Assembly (NCBI GenBank): GCA_002470135.1
Contig: DKNC01000003.1
Location: 4,367-43,156, forward strand
DNA from: Actinobacteria bacterium UBA7398
GTDB lineage: Bacteria; Actinomycetota; Actinomycetes; Nanopelagicales; Nanopelagicaceae
Reading direction: 5' to 3'
Length of the DNA stretch: 38,790 nucleotides
This document shows, piece by piece, positions 26,246 to 35,327 of the stretch (position 1 is the first letter of the stretch; each line of letters begins with the position of its first letter). A program made the translations under genes and the position numbers. The notes below the pieces were generated by a model, which was not told the DNA's origin, ran no database searches, and was given only the letters and a program-made list of their open reading frames with translations.

Positions 26246-27370
26246 ATGAGCGGCGCAGAGTTTCCAACAGTAGGGGTAATTGGTGCTGGCCAATTAGCTC
26301 GAATGATGATCGCTCCTGCCATTGCTCTTGGCGTAAACTTAAAATTATTCGCCGCTTCAAGTGAGGATTCCGCAGCGCTTTCTGCGGATCATGTAGTTGG
26401 TAATTTCTTAAACCCAGACGAAGTATTAACATTTGCGAAAACTTGCGATGTCATTACTTTTGAACATGAACTGATTCCTAACTCAGTAATTAAAGTTTTG
26501 GAGCAGAACCAAGTTGTAGTAAGGCCAAGTGCTAGCGCTTTTATCTACTCGCAAAATAAAGCAGAGATGCGAAAGATTTTGCAAGAAAATAATCTGCCAA
26601 TACCTAATTGGAATTTATATTCGGGGGATAAAGGCCCCGGAATTCCATTCCCACTTATTGCTAAATCTATTTCAGGCGGCTATGACGGTCGTGGAGTCTG
26701 GGTAGTTGCTGACGAATCTGAATTACGCGAACTTTTAAAAATTCAACCAACTTTATTGCTGGAGGAAAAATTAAACTTTACTTCGGAAATTTCGGTTATG
26801 GTCGCGCGTTCGCCACACGGCCAAGCGGCAACTTGGCCGCCAACTCTCACAGTGCAACGCGATGGCATTTGTATTCAAACAATTACACCAGCACCAGATC
26901 TATCGGATATTTTAAAAATTTCGGCGCAAGAAATAGCCTTAAAAATTGCAGATTTAATTGGGTTAGTTGGCGTTATGGCGATCGAACTCTTTGTAGTTGG
27001 TGATCGCTTACTCATCAATGAGTTAGCTGCCCGGCCCCATAACTCGGGACATTGGAGCATCGAAGGTTCGGTAACGAGCCAATTTGAACAGCACTTACGG
27101 GCAATCTTGGATCTTCCGCTCGGCGATACTTCTATGAGCGCCGATTTCGCAGTCATGGGAAATGTTTTGGGTGGCACTAAAACTAATATGTATCGACCTT
27201 ATCTCCATCTCTTTGCGAGAACCCCATACTTAAAAGTTCACCAATATCGAAAAGAAGTTAAAGCTGGACGCAAGGTTGGACACGTAACTGCAATTGGCAA
27301 TAACCTTGCAACCTTGCAAAGCGAAGTTTCACATGCTGTCGATTATATGAACGGAGTGATAGATGAGTAA
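26246..27370 (+). CDS. purK: N5-carboxyaminoimidazole ribonucleotide synthase
   Basis: 374-residue ATP-grasp enzyme of purine synthesis. It makes N5-CAIR from AIR, bicarbonate and ATP. Seen: the N-terminal GVIGAGQLARMM, the ATP-grasp KSISGGYDGRGVWV loop, LLLEEKLNFTSEISVMVAR, and the metal- and substrate-binding INELAARPHNSGHW. The length is normal. It precedes and overlaps purE by 8 nt, which takes its product onward. The start ATG 26246 is set by the first Met of the fold; the upstream TAATCT suggests a leaderless message. Confidence 0.95.
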   Translation: MSGAEFPTVGVIGAGQLARMMIAPAIALGVNLKLFAASSEDSAALSADHVVGNFLNPDEVLTFAKTCDVITFEHELIPNSVIKVLEQNQVVVRPSASAFIYSQNKAEMRKILQENNLPIPNWNLYSGDKGPGIPFPLIAKSISGGYDGRGVWVVADESELRELLKIQPTLLLEEKLNFTSEISVMVARSPHGQAATWPPTLTVQRDGICIQTITPAPDLSDILKISAQEIALKIADLIGLVGVMAIELFVVGDRLLINELAARPHNSGHWSIEGSVTSQFEQHLRAILDLPLGDTSMSADFAVMGNVLGGTKTNMYRPYLHLFARTPYLKVHQYRKEVKAGRKVGHVTAIGNNLATLQSEVSHAVDYMNGVIDE

Positions 27371-27878
27371 TAACGTAAGAGTTGCTCTTATTATGGGCTC
27401 CGATTCAGATTGGCCAATTATGCAAGAGGCCGCCGAAATATTAGATGAATTTAAAGTTGCTTATGCAGCCCAAGTTTTATCGGCGCATCGAATGCCGGAA
27501 GAGATGTCTAGCTTTGCAAAGCAAGCGAGATCTAATGGATTTGCTGTAATAATTGCTGGCGCTGGTGGCGCTGCACACCTTCCTGGAATGATCGCATCGC
27601 AAACCACGCTTCCAGTAATTGGCGTTCCGATACCGCTAAAAACTTTAGATGGCATGGATTCACTGCTATCAATAGTGCAAATGCCGGCCGGAATTCCAGT
27701 TGCAACCGTTGGTATCGGAAACGCAAAGAATGCCGCGTTATTAGCACTTCGAATTCTTGGTGCAAGTGATAGCGAGATCGCAACTGCGCTAGATGCTTAT
27801 GCCATCAAACTACATGATGCCGCAATTGAAAAAGGCAGAAATTTACAGAGCAAACGGAGCCAGCGAACTGGCTTTTAG
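27363..27878 (+). CDS. purE: N5-CAIR mutase (class I PurE)
   Basis: 171-residue octameric-type enzyme moving the carboxyl group of N5-CAIR to give CAIR. Motifs: MGSDSDWPIM (phosphate loop), VLSAHRMPEE with the catalytic His, and AGAGGAAHLPGM. The presence of purK directly upstream and the SAHR form mark the bacterial class I pathway, not the vertebrate AIR carboxylase. Overlap of 8 nt with purK implies translational coupling. Its stop lies 2 nt from the stop of the convergent ugd, so there is no room for a dedicated terminator. Confidence 0.95.
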   Translation: MSNNVRVALIMGSDSDWPIMQEAAEILDEFKVAYAAQVLSAHRMPEEMSSFAKQARSNGFAVIIAGAGGAAHLPGMIASQTTLPVIGVPIPLKTLDGMDSLLSIVQMPAGIPVATVGIGNAKNAALLALRILGASDSEIATALDAYAIKLHDAAIEKGRNLQSKRSQRTGF

Positions 27879-27880
27879 TT

Positions 27881-29188
27881 TTAGTGGGTCCGACCAAGCG
27901 CTCTAAATTTCCACCCAGCTGCTAGCCATTTTTCACGATCTAAATGATTACGGCCATCAATGATGATTGCGCTCTTAACCATTTTCTTAACTGCAATTGG
28001 ATCCAATTCTTTAAACTCTTGCCACTCGGTTAAATGGAGTACCAAATCTGCATCTTTTAAACATTCTGCAGCGGTTGCAGCGAACCCTAACCGCGGAAAT
28101 CTTGCTTGGGCATTTGCATTAGCTTTTGGATCGTAAATTATTACATTAGCCCCAGCAGCATGTATTTGTGCAGCAATATCAAGAGCTGGGGAGTCCCGCA
28201 CATCATCGCTATCGGGCTTAAATGCTGCGCCTAGCACCGCAATTCGCTTACCTTTTAAATCTTCCGATAGATCAGCGCGCACTAACTCAATCATGCGTTG
28301 TCTAGCGCGCAGATTAATCGCATCGATTTCGCGTAAGAATTCCAAAGCTTGGCGCGCACCTAATTCATCGGCGCGTGCCATGAATGCTCGAATATCTTTT
28401 GGTAAACATCCGCCACCAAAACCGATGCCAGCTTGCAAGAAGCGCGAACCAATTCTTGGGTCATATCCAATTGCTTTAGCTAAAACTGTGACATCACCAG
28501 CCGCAGCTTCGCAAACTTCGGCCATTGCGTTAATGAATGAAATTTTAGTGGCGAGAAAAGAGTTCGCTGCTACCTTAACTAACTCTGAAGTTGGTAGGTC
28601 TGCCCGAATCCACGGAATGCCAGATTCTAGAAGTTGGGCATAAACTTCTTTAAGAATATTTTCCGCAGCATCATTTGTTACGCCAACTACTAATCGATTT
28701 GGTCGCAATGTATCTTCGACGGCAAAACCTTCCCGTAAGAATTCTGGGTTCCAAGCTAAATCAGCGCCGGGATTAGCAGCTTTTAAACGATTCAATAGGC
28801 GTTGCGCAGTTCCGACCGGAACCGTGGATTTGCCAACTACAAGTGAACCCGCCTTAGCGTGCGGCGCAACTGCAACTAGTGCGGCATTTACATAAGTTAA
28901 ATCTGCAGCCAAACTACCTTTTTGTTGTGGCGTACCAACGCAGATAAAGTGCACATCACAATCTTTAATCGCAGAAAAGTCAGTAGTGAATTTAAGCCTG
29001 CCAGAATTAACTTCTTGTTCCAGCAATTCTTCTAGCCCTGGTTCATAAAATGGAACTTTGCCTTTTGACAGCGCCGCAACTTTTGCAGGCTCAACATCGA
29101 CGCCGATTACTTCAAAACCAAGTGAAGACATTGCAGCGGCATGGGTGGCACCTAGATATCCGGTTCCGATTACTGAAAATTTAAGCAC
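27881..29188 (-). CDS. ugd: UDP-glucose 6-dehydrogenase
   Basis: 435-residue NAD-dependent enzyme that makes UDP-glucuronate for surface polysaccharide. Rossmann start VIGTGYLGATHAAAMSSLGF, then CVGTPQQKGSLAADLTYV, KSTVPVGTAQRL, NPEFLREGFAVEDTLRPNRLVVG, the catalytic cysteine in GFGGGCLPKDIRA, and the C-terminal VLGAAFKPDSDDVRDSPAL. Unlike most genes starting a unit here it has a leader with GGGAG about 9 nt before GTG 29188. It lies 33 nt downstream of the LCP gene on the same strand. UDP-mannose or UDP-N-acetyl sugar dehydrogenases are related, but the motif set best fits UDP-glucose. Confidence 0.9.
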   Translation of the reverse strand: MLKFSVIGTGYLGATHAAAMSSLGFEVIGVDVEPAKVAALSKGKVPFYEPGLEELLEQEVNSGRLKFTTDFSAIKDCDVHFICVGTPQQKGSLAADLTYVNAALVAVAPHAKAGSLVVGKSTVPVGTAQRLLNRLKAANPGADLAWNPEFLREGFAVEDTLRPNRLVVGVTNDAAENILKEVYAQLLESGIPWIRADLPTSELVKVAANSFLATKISFINAMAEVCEAAAGDVTVLAKAIGYDPRIGSRFLQAGIGFGGGCLPKDIRAFMARADELGARQALEFLREIDAINLRARQRMIELVRADLSEDLKGKRIAVLGAAFKPDSDDVRDSPALDIAAQIHAAGANVIIYDPKANANAQARFPRLGFAATAAECLKDADLVLHLTEWQEFKELDPIAVKKMVKSAIIIDGRNHLDREKWLAAGWKFRALGRTH

Positions 29189-29221
29189 GCGTTTTTTCTC
29201 CCTTGATTAGCTCTAGTCAGT

Positions 29222-30319
29222 TTACTTGAGCGACCCGCATGGGTTTTCTTCAGCGGTCCGAGTCTTAAACTTATCTACAACTTCAGGTGATGCCGATGGC
29301 GAAGCTGAGGGCTTGACCTCATCAATTATCGCTTGATCTTCCTTTAACCGTTGCCATAATTCTGGAGCTAGTACTGGGTCCCACAACACTGCGGATGTCA
29401 CACCGTTGGCGCTGTAATTATAAAACTTTAATGGCACCGTTAGTGTTCTAACTTTTGCTGCCGATAGATTGCGTAATTGTTTGCCAAGGGTTAGCAAGTC
29501 GCCCTTATTTAGCGCTTCATCAGTTGTGACTGAAGCTAACGCAGAATTTAAAAAGCTCACAAGTTTAATTGGATTGAGCAACACACCCGCACTTGTAGCT
29601 TTCCTAAGCACTGCGCTCATAAATTGTTGTTGCCGTTGCATTCGACCTAAATCGCCCATCCCATCAAAGTCTCTTGTGCGAACATATTTAAGCGCTTCAA
29701 TGCCATCAAGAGTGTGCACGCCTGCACTCATAACCAAGTGGCTCTTTGGATCATTAATATCTACTTTGGAACAAACTTGAATACCACCGAGCGCATCAAT
29801 CATTTGAGCGAAGCCCGCAAAATTCACTTCTACATAATGATCTATTCGAAGTGTGGTCATCTCTTCAATAGTTTGAATTAAAAGTGGTGCACCGCCCCAA
29901 TTAAATGATGAATTAATTTTTGAGTAGACCGAAGCATGAACTTTGCCAGAGCTATCGGTATAGCTAGGAATATGCGCAAAAGTATCGCGCGGAATTGAGA
30001 TCAATACCGCTTTATCGCGCTTCTTAGAGATATGAACCAACAACATTGTGTCGGAGCGTTTACCCGCAGCAGTCTTAACGCTGCCGACTCGGAGCTCTTT
30101 AAGTTGGGCTTTAGTTAAACCTTCTCGAGTATCTGAACCAACTAAAAGGTAATTAACTGCCGAAGATGATTTTCCAGGGCGATTTCCTAACCCACTGAAA
30201 GCATCAACGCGATTTATTGATGCGGTAATTCTGCCAAGTCCAAAAGTAGCGATAGCGGAAATCGCGACAATAGTGATAGAGAGGATGGTAAAAAACCGAA
30301 TTGCCCGCGTTGATTTCAC
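29222..30319 (-). CDS. LytR-CpsA-Psr (LCP) family cell-wall glycan ligase
   Basis: 365-residue membrane-anchored protein with a short cytoplasmic start, one membrane span at about residues 8-31, and an extracellular LCP domain. Domain marks are NYLLVGSDTREG, RSDTMLLVHISKKRDKAVLISIPRDTF, KINSSFNWGG and YVRTRDFDGMGDLGRMQRQQ, including the Arg and Asp residues that hold the polyprenyl pyrophosphate head. LCP enzymes attach glycopolymers to peptidoglycan. A Ser/Ala/Pro-rich linker ends in a cysteine-containing tail. GTG 30319 has TACGCT 6 nt upstream. It shares a region with ugd, a glycosyltransferase and a polysaccharide exporter, supporting a surface-glycan role. Confidence 0.91.
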   Translation of the reverse strand: MKSTRAIRFFTILSITIVAISAIATFGLGRITASINRVDAFSGLGNRPGKSSSAVNYLLVGSDTREGLTKAQLKELRVGSVKTAAGKRSDTMLLVHISKKRDKAVLISIPRDTFAHIPSYTDSSGKVHASVYSKINSSFNWGGAPLLIQTIEEMTTLRIDHYVEVNFAGFAQMIDALGGIQVCSKVDINDPKSHLVMSAGVHTLDGIEALKYVRTRDFDGMGDLGRMQRQQQFMSAVLRKATSAGVLLNPIKLVSFLNSALASVTTDEALNKGDLLTLGKQLRNLSAAKVRTLTVPLKFYNYSANGVTSAVLWDPVLAPELWQRLKEDQAIIDEVKPSASPSASPEVVDKFKTRTAEENPCGSLK

Positions 30320-30325
30320 CGTCGT

Positions 30326-30331
30326 AGCGTA
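30326..30331 (-). promoter_or_regulatory. Putative -10 element, leaderless LCP gene
   Basis: TACGCT on the minus strand ending 6 nt before GTG 30319; the gap ACGACG has no Shine-Dalgarno. Confidence 0.5.
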
Positions 30332-30355
30332 ATTGGGCGATACGGTTTAGGGGCT

Positions 30356-31354
30356 ATGACAAGCCCAATTCGCACAGGTGAAACTGCGCACTCTAAATTC
30401 CCCGCAGTATCTGTGGTTTTACCAGTATTAAATGAAGCGATGCACCTCAAACAATCGATCGCCACAATACTTTCACAGAGTTATCAAGGCGAGATCGAAG
30501 TGATTATGGCAATTGGACCATCGCATGATGGCACAGTTGAAATTGCCCGCGAAATTTTGCGCCAAGATTCTCGAGTAACAATGGTAGAAAATCCTTCGGG
30601 GAGAACTCCTAATGGTCTTAATCTAGCAATAGCAAAAGCCCGTTTTGAAATTATCGTTCGAATTGATGGTCATTCTGAAATTGATAAAACTTATATTGCC
30701 GACGCTGTTGAAACTATGGAAAAAACTGGTGCAGTAAATGTTGGTGGCATCATGGCCGCTGTCGGAATTACCAATTTTCAAAAAGCAACAGCGCGCGCTA
30801 TGCGGTCGGTAATTGGAGTTGGGCCCTCAAAATTCCACACTGGTGGAAAATCTGGTCCAGCCGACACCGTTTATCTCGGCGTATTTAAGAAAAGCGCGCT
30901 CCTTGGTATCGGAGGATTTGATGAGCGATTTACCAGAGCGCAAGATTGGGAAATGAATTATCGGTTACGCAAAGCAGGCGGTGCAATTTGGTTTGATCCG
31001 CGGTTAGTTGTTACTTATCGGCCTCGTCCCGATATTAGAAAACTAGCACGGCAGTATTTTGAATACGGCAGATGGCGAAGAGCGGTTGCGCGCTCTTATC
31101 CAGAAACTGTAAGCGCTCGATATTTAGCGGCACCAATCACTTTGTTAATCAATTTTTTCTCACTTAGTTTCGGCTTAATAATTCACTACATATTTCTAAT
31201 TCCAGTTTTAGGATATTTAACGTTAGTTACTTTAGGTGGGTTATTTATCGGAGAAAATTGGCGAGAACGAATTCGATTGCCCTTTATTCTGATTGCAATG
31301 CATATGTCTTGGGGTTGGGGATTTATCTCCTCGCCTCGTAAGCTAATGTCCTAA
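30356..31354 (+). CDS. Glycosyltransferase family 2, membrane-associated
   Basis: 332-residue protein. Residues about 17-240 form a GT-A domain starting SVVLPVLNEAMHL, with the nucleotide/metal motif RIDGHSEI (as in ExoA-like enzymes), and RAQDWEMNYRLRKAGG as the acceptor-side acidic motif. Two to three membrane segments follow (TLLINFFSLSFGLIIHYIFLI and LGYLTLVTLGGLFI). It should transfer a sugar from a nucleotide sugar to a lipid-linked or surface glycan on the cytoplasmic face. UDP-glucuronate from Ugd nearby is a possible donor, though this is inference only. It diverges from the LCP gene over 36 nt. Confidence 0.9.
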   Translation: MTSPIRTGETAHSKFPAVSVVLPVLNEAMHLKQSIATILSQSYQGEIEVIMAIGPSHDGTVEIAREILRQDSRVTMVENPSGRTPNGLNLAIAKARFEIIVRIDGHSEIDKTYIADAVETMEKTGAVNVGGIMAAVGITNFQKATARAMRSVIGVGPSKFHTGGKSGPADTVYLGVFKKSALLGIGGFDERFTRAQDWEMNYRLRKAGGAIWFDPRLVVTYRPRPDIRKLARQYFEYGRWRRAVARSYPETVSARYLAAPITLLINFFSLSFGLIIHYIFLIPVLGYLTLVTLGGLFIGENWRERIRLPFILIAMHMSWGWGFISSPRKLMS

Positions 31355-31414
31355 AAGCTCTAATATAAGTAAGGTAATCTTTCGACAGAGAGATTTTGGA
31401 GAAAGCTACCGATT

Positions 31415-32239
31415 ATGAGCGCGATTGATGTTTACGAGCCATTCAATCGGGGTTTGCCGCCGCTAAAGAAATATGCAAAGCAGCTCTTCGGCCGGCGGGC
31501 ATTCATCGCGGAATTCGCTAAATCTGAATTGCGTCGGCAAAATTTCGGATCACCACTAGGTCAAATATGGTTGGTATTAAATCCACTTCTACTATCCGCG
31601 GTCTATTTCCTATTGATAATCATTATAAGTGGTCAAACAGACTCTGCTAGGTATGCACATTTAACTGCCGGGCTCTTTGCTTTTTATATGATTACAAATT
31701 CAATAACTGCGGGCGCTAAGTCAGTAACTGCAGGTGGCCGACTCATTCTTAATTCAGCATTTCCACGAATTATGTTGCCAATTGCTGCATCTGTAGTTGA
31801 GCTTTTTAAATTTATTCCAACCTTAATTGTGCTATTTGCAATCCACATAATTCTTGGACTACCAATTACTTTTGCGCTATTTTGGGCAATCCCACTAATC
31901 TTTATTTTTTACATATTTTCGTTGGCTTGTGCGATTCTATTTTCATGCATAAATGTATATTTCCGAGATATCCAAAATCTATTGCCTTATTTGACTCGGA
32001 CTCTCTTATATTTATCACCAGTCTTATATGAATCTTCCGCACTTACTGAAAAGTTGAGCATTTTAAAAACTATAAACCCGCTTTACCCAATGCTAGATTC
32101 TTGGTCCCGCGTAATGGTTAAAGGCGAATTACCGTTCGCCGCCGATGTATTTCAATCTCTGATCTGGACACTTGCGTTGCTCGCCATCAGTTCATATTTG
32201 TTTTTGTCGAGGGAGCGTGAGTTCGCTGTCCGCATCTAA
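31415..32239 (+). CDS. Polysaccharide ABC exporter, permease (ABC-2 type)
   Basis: 274-residue permease with about six membrane spans, of the TagG/Wzm/KpsM kind. The N-terminal amphipathic part FAKSELRRQNFGSPLGQIWLVLNP is typical, as is the C-terminal stretch around YLSPVLYESSAL and INPLYPMLDSWSRVM. It would carry a lipid-linked polysaccharide across the membrane with the ATPase that follows. The upstream 60 nt hold a TAATAT-like element and GGAGAAAG about 9-17 nt before ATG 31415. The stop overlaps the ATPase start by 23 nt. Confidence 0.9.
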   Translation: MSAIDVYEPFNRGLPPLKKYAKQLFGRRAFIAEFAKSELRRQNFGSPLGQIWLVLNPLLLSAVYFLLIIIISGQTDSARYAHLTAGLFAFYMITNSITAGAKSVTAGGRLILNSAFPRIMLPIAASVVELFKFIPTLIVLFAIHIILGLPITFALFWAIPLIFIFYIFSLACAILFSCINVYFRDIQNLLPYLTRTLLYLSPVLYESSALTEKLSILKTINPLYPMLDSWSRVMVKGELPFAADVFQSLIWTLALLAISSYLFLSREREFAVRI

Positions 32240-33026
32240 TTTGAACTCACATAACCGCGGCGAAGTCGCCGTTTCAATTAAAAATCTCAATGTGGTTTAT
32301 AAAACAACGCTAGAAAAGCGGCCGACATTAAAGAATCGACTTCTGCAATTTAGCTCCGGAAAGAAGCAGACGCGAATCGTTAATGCAGTACAAGATTTCA
32401 ACTTAGAAGTTTCATATGGCTCAGTTTTAGGAGTTGTCGGAGCCAATGGCGCTGGAAAATCCACGCTAATGCGGAGTATTTCTGGAATTTTGCCCCCGAC
32501 CACTGGGCGGATTGAACTTTATGGATCTGTTAGTACCTTACTTGCACTAGGCGTCGGATTTAGTCAAGAGATGACTGGTCGCGATAACGTAATTCTTGGC
32601 GGACTCGCAGCAGGGTTATCTAGAGCGGATATTAATAATAAATTTGATGAAATTGTAGATTTTGCTGAACTTCGAGAAGTTATCGATGCTCCGATGCGCA
32701 CATACTCCTCTGGTATGTATGCGCGATTAGCGTTCGCAGTTGCAGTGACGGTCGAGCCCGATATTTTAATTATTGATGAAGCTTTAAGTACTGGTGATGC
32801 ACATTTTAAGATGAAGTCGCTTAATCGTGTGAAAGAACTTCGTGGTCACAATCGCGCGCTAATTTTAGTAAGCCATGCGTTAGCCACGATTGAAGAAGTT
32901 TGTAATGAAGTTATTTGGTTAAACAAGGGAAAGCTAATCCAAAAAGGTGATCCAGTATCGGTAGTGGCTGCTTATAAGAAATTCTTAGAAGTGGGTAGCA
33001 GCCCAATGATCGATGAGGATGTATAG
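32217..33026 (+). CDS. Polysaccharide ABC exporter, ATP-binding protein
   Basis: 269-residue ATPase of the TagH/Wzt/KpsT type. Walker A GANGAGKST, the long Q-loop region GVGFSQEMTGRDNVILGG peculiar to glycan exporters, signature YSSGMYARLAFAVA, Walker B ILIIDEALSTGD and switch His in LVSHALATIEE are visible. There is no extra C-terminal carbohydrate-recognition domain of the Wzt kind. GTG 32217 is preferred (GAGG about 4 nt upstream, inside the permease gene); TTG 32241 is an alternative without a Shine-Dalgarno. Its end overlaps the SpoIID-domain gene by 14 nt. Confidence 0.91.
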   Translation: MSSLSASNLNSHNRGEVAVSIKNLNVVYKTTLEKRPTLKNRLLQFSSGKKQTRIVNAVQDFNLEVSYGSVLGVVGANGAGKSTLMRSISGILPPTTGRIELYGSVSTLLALGVGFSQEMTGRDNVILGGLAAGLSRADINNKFDEIVDFAELREVIDAPMRTYSSGMYARLAFAVAVTVEPDILIIDEALSTGDAHFKMKSLNRVKELRGHNRALILVSHALATIEEVCNEVIWLNKGKLIQKGDPVSVVAAYKKFLEVGSSPMIDEDV

Positions 33027-34350
33027 AACCAAGCGAGAGTTTAAACCTCTCGTCTATTTGATTACTTCGCTTTTTATAACTTCCATATTAATTACTGCGC
33101 CTACTTTTGCCGAAGAAACCCCAACAACATTTAATTTCACTGGATCTGGCTATGGCCATGGTGTTGGGATGAGCCAAATCGGCGCTAGAGGTCAAGCGCT
33201 GGAAGGCAAGAGCGCAATCGAGATCTTAAATTATTACTATCCCGGGACCACAGTAACTTCGCAAAGTGATACCCAAACAATTCGAGTAAATATCGGGCAT
33301 TTACAAAGCACGACCGAGTTTGCGCTTCTAAACGAAGTTGGCAGCTTCCAGTTGCTTAGCGGCGATCTACCGGTAGGTGTGCCTGGTGTCGAATTAGGCA
33401 GCTATCTCCGCGATATTAAAGTTAGTTTTTTAGTTTTTGGAAATTCAATAATTCCGCAGCTAACGTCACCAACCGCGAAATTTGCAGCAATTTCTGGAGA
33501 AACAAGTTGGACGTTGCGATGGAGTCCAGCAGCGGTCCTCACTTCAAAAATCGCTAATCAAACTTTTCAATTAAAGTACGGGCAAATTAATTTGAAGCTG
33601 CTCCAAACTAGCGCTGGTCCAAAAATGGAGATCACAAATTCCTTAAGATTGCATGACGAGTATTTGTGGGGCATTGGTGAAGTTCCATCATCTTGGCCAG
33701 CTGCTGCGCTAGAAGCGCAAGCAATCGCTTCTAGAACCTATGCGCTCAACAAAATAAACTCAGTTAAAAAAGATTGCGATTGTAATGTTTACGCGACCAC
33801 CGCTGATCAAAATTTTGTAGGTTATGCTAAAGAAATTGAAGCAATTTATGGGACGGTGTGGAAAGCCGCAGTCACTAGAACTAATTCAGATTCAAATACA
33901 TCGTTAATTGTTTCCTTTAACGGTAAACCCGCAGCAACTTATTTTTTCTCATCAAGTGCTGGAACGACCCAAAATGTGACGGAAGTCTGGGGCGGCACCA
34001 TTCCATATTTGACTGGAGTTCCAGATCCTTGGAGTAAGGACGCAAAAATAAATCCGCGTTATTTCACTTGGCAGCGCGATATTTCGCAACAAGTTATGGC
34101 TACAGCATTTGGATTACCAGATGTAATCTCGTATCAAATATTAGGCAGAACTAAGACCGGCAGCGTTCGCACCATATCGGCCATTTCAAGTTCTGGTAAG
34201 AGTTCAGTGATTTCGGGCGAAGTTTTCCGCTCTAAAACCAAGCTTCCTTCTACTTGGTTTGCGCTGCCAACTCCAGCTGAAATCGAAGCGCTAGTTGATG
34301 TTTGCGTTTTTCCAGATTCGAAATATATTTATCAGCGAAATCTCTGTTAA
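33013..34350 (+). CDS. Secreted SpoIID/LytB-domain protein
   Basis: 445-residue exported protein. The signal peptide is PLVYLITSLFITSILITA, ending near TFA-EE. The mature part starts FTGSGYGHGVGMSQIGARGQA, which in this family is seen near the SpoIID core, then LWGIGEVPSSWPAAALEAQAIASRTYAL and FFSSSAGTTQNVTEVWGG form the core. SpoIID of Bacillus is a lytic transglycosylase acting on denuded glycan; in a non-sporulating actinobacterium such proteins probably bind or trim peptidoglycan. Translational overlap with the exporter ATPase suggests a link between glycan export and wall remodelling. ATG 33013 or 33019 could start it. Confidence 0.86.
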   Translation: MRMYRTKREFKPLVYLITSLFITSILITAPTFAEETPTTFNFTGSGYGHGVGMSQIGARGQALEGKSAIEILNYYYPGTTVTSQSDTQTIRVNIGHLQSTTEFALLNEVGSFQLLSGDLPVGVPGVELGSYLRDIKVSFLVFGNSIIPQLTSPTAKFAAISGETSWTLRWSPAAVLTSKIANQTFQLKYGQINLKLLQTSAGPKMEITNSLRLHDEYLWGIGEVPSSWPAAALEAQAIASRTYALNKINSVKKDCDCNVYATTADQNFVGYAKEIEAIYGTVWKAAVTRTNSDSNTSLIVSFNGKPAATYFFSSSAGTTQNVTEVWGGTIPYLTGVPDPWSKDAKINPRYFTWQRDISQQVMATAFGLPDVISYQILGRTKTGSVRTISAISSSGKSSVISGEVFRSKTKLPSTWFALPTPAEIEALVDVCVFPDSKYIYQRNLC

Positions 34351-34365
34351 TTAGTGCTTCGGTAA

Positions 34366-35292
34366 TTAGTTCTTATGTAGAACTGAATTTAGCCCGCCCC
34401 AAGTACCAGTTCTTGGCAGAGCTTCGAGCGCACCGCTCTTGGAATTTCGTCTAAAGAGCAGCCCAGTTGCGCCAGATAGTTCGCGAGCTTTCACAGTTGC
34501 GCCATCTGGCAGTGAAATTATCGAGCCAGCGGTAATGTAAACGCCAGATTCAACAACACAATCATCACCAAGTGAAATTCCAACTCCAGAATTAGCACCT
34601 AATAAACATTTTTTACCAATAGAAATAACTTCTTTGCCACCGCCACTAAGTGTGCCCATAATTGAGGCGCCACCGCCAATATCGCTGCCATCACCGACCA
34701 CAACTCCTGCAGAAATCCGTCCTTCAACCATTGAAGTTCCAAGGGTGCCAGCGTTGAAATTAACAAATCCTTCATGCATAACCGTTGTGCCAGTTGATAA
34801 ATATGCGCCAAGTCGAACTCGATCGGCATCGGCAATCCGTATCCCATCTGGGATTACGTAATCAACCATCCTTGGAAATTTATCTATGCCATAAATAGTT
34901 ATGTGGCCATAATGATTTCTTAAAGCTTCGCGCACTTGCGTAAAATCTGTGAGTGCGCACGGACCAGCAGAAGTCCAAATTACATTTGCCAGAATTCCAA
35001 AAATTCCATCTAGCGATTGTCCATGTGGTTTTACCAATCGATTAGAGAGTAGATGGAGTCGTAAATATGCATCAACCGCATCTTTAGGAGGGTTTGCGAG
35101 TTCGATCTCGCAATAAACATTCTCTAATTTAACTCTGCGAATTTTTGCATTTTCTTGCAGCGCCGCCGCTGATAGATCTCGTTCATCTTTCGCAGTTGGT
35201 GCGCCGAGACCCAAACTATGGAATGAGACATCTAAAACCACGCCATCAGCAGCGCGGGTGGCAACGCCATATCCAAATGCTTTTTCGCTCAT
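34366..35292 (-). CDS. dapD: Tetrahydrodipicolinate N-succinyltransferase
   Basis: 308-residue left-handed beta-helix acyltransferase of lysine and diaminopimelate synthesis, using succinyl-CoA. The N-terminal ATRAADGVVLDVSFHSLGLG is typical of the actinobacterial type. The helix core shows hexapeptide-like repeats: STGTTVMHEGFVNFNAGTLG, SMVEGRISAGVVVGDGSDIGGGASIMG and GANSGVGISLGDDCVVE. Length agrees with mycobacterial DapD (about 317). TAGCGT lies 6 nt before ATG 35292 on the minus strand. It is divergent from the LOG-family gene and converges on the SpoIID gene with a 15-nt gap. Confidence 0.93.
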   Translation of the reverse strand: MSEKAFGYGVATRAADGVVLDVSFHSLGLGAPTAKDERDLSAAALQENAKIRRVKLENVYCEIELANPPKDAVDAYLRLHLLSNRLVKPHGQSLDGIFGILANVIWTSAGPCALTDFTQVREALRNHYGHITIYGIDKFPRMVDYVIPDGIRIADADRVRLGAYLSTGTTVMHEGFVNFNAGTLGTSMVEGRISAGVVVGDGSDIGGGASIMGTLSGGGKEVISIGKKCLLGANSGVGISLGDDCVVESGVYITAGSIISLPDGATVKARELSGATGLLFRRNSKSGALEALPRTGTWGGLNSVLHKN

Positions 35293-35298
35293 GTGAGA

Positions 35299-35304
35299 AC
35301 GCTA
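35299..35304 (-). promoter_or_regulatory. Putative -10 element, leaderless dapD
   Basis: TAGCGT on the minus strand, 6 nt before ATG 35292, facing the LOG-family promoter 11 nt away; the 35-nt gap must serve both genes. Confidence 0.5.
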
Positions 35305-35315
35305 CCAATTCTGAC

Positions 35316-35321
35316 TAGAGT
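35316..35321 (+). promoter_or_regulatory. Putative -10 element, leaderless LOG-family gene
   Basis: TAGAGT ends 6 nt before GTG 35328; gap TGCGCC, the same six bases as at purK. Confidence 0.5.
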
Positions 35322-35327
35322 TGCGCC

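Noticed and set aside
34330..34380. Possible terminator between the SpoIID gene and dapD (AATTA...TAATT around CTTCGG)
   Set aside because: The stem is short and broken by mismatches, and no T-run follows on either strand.
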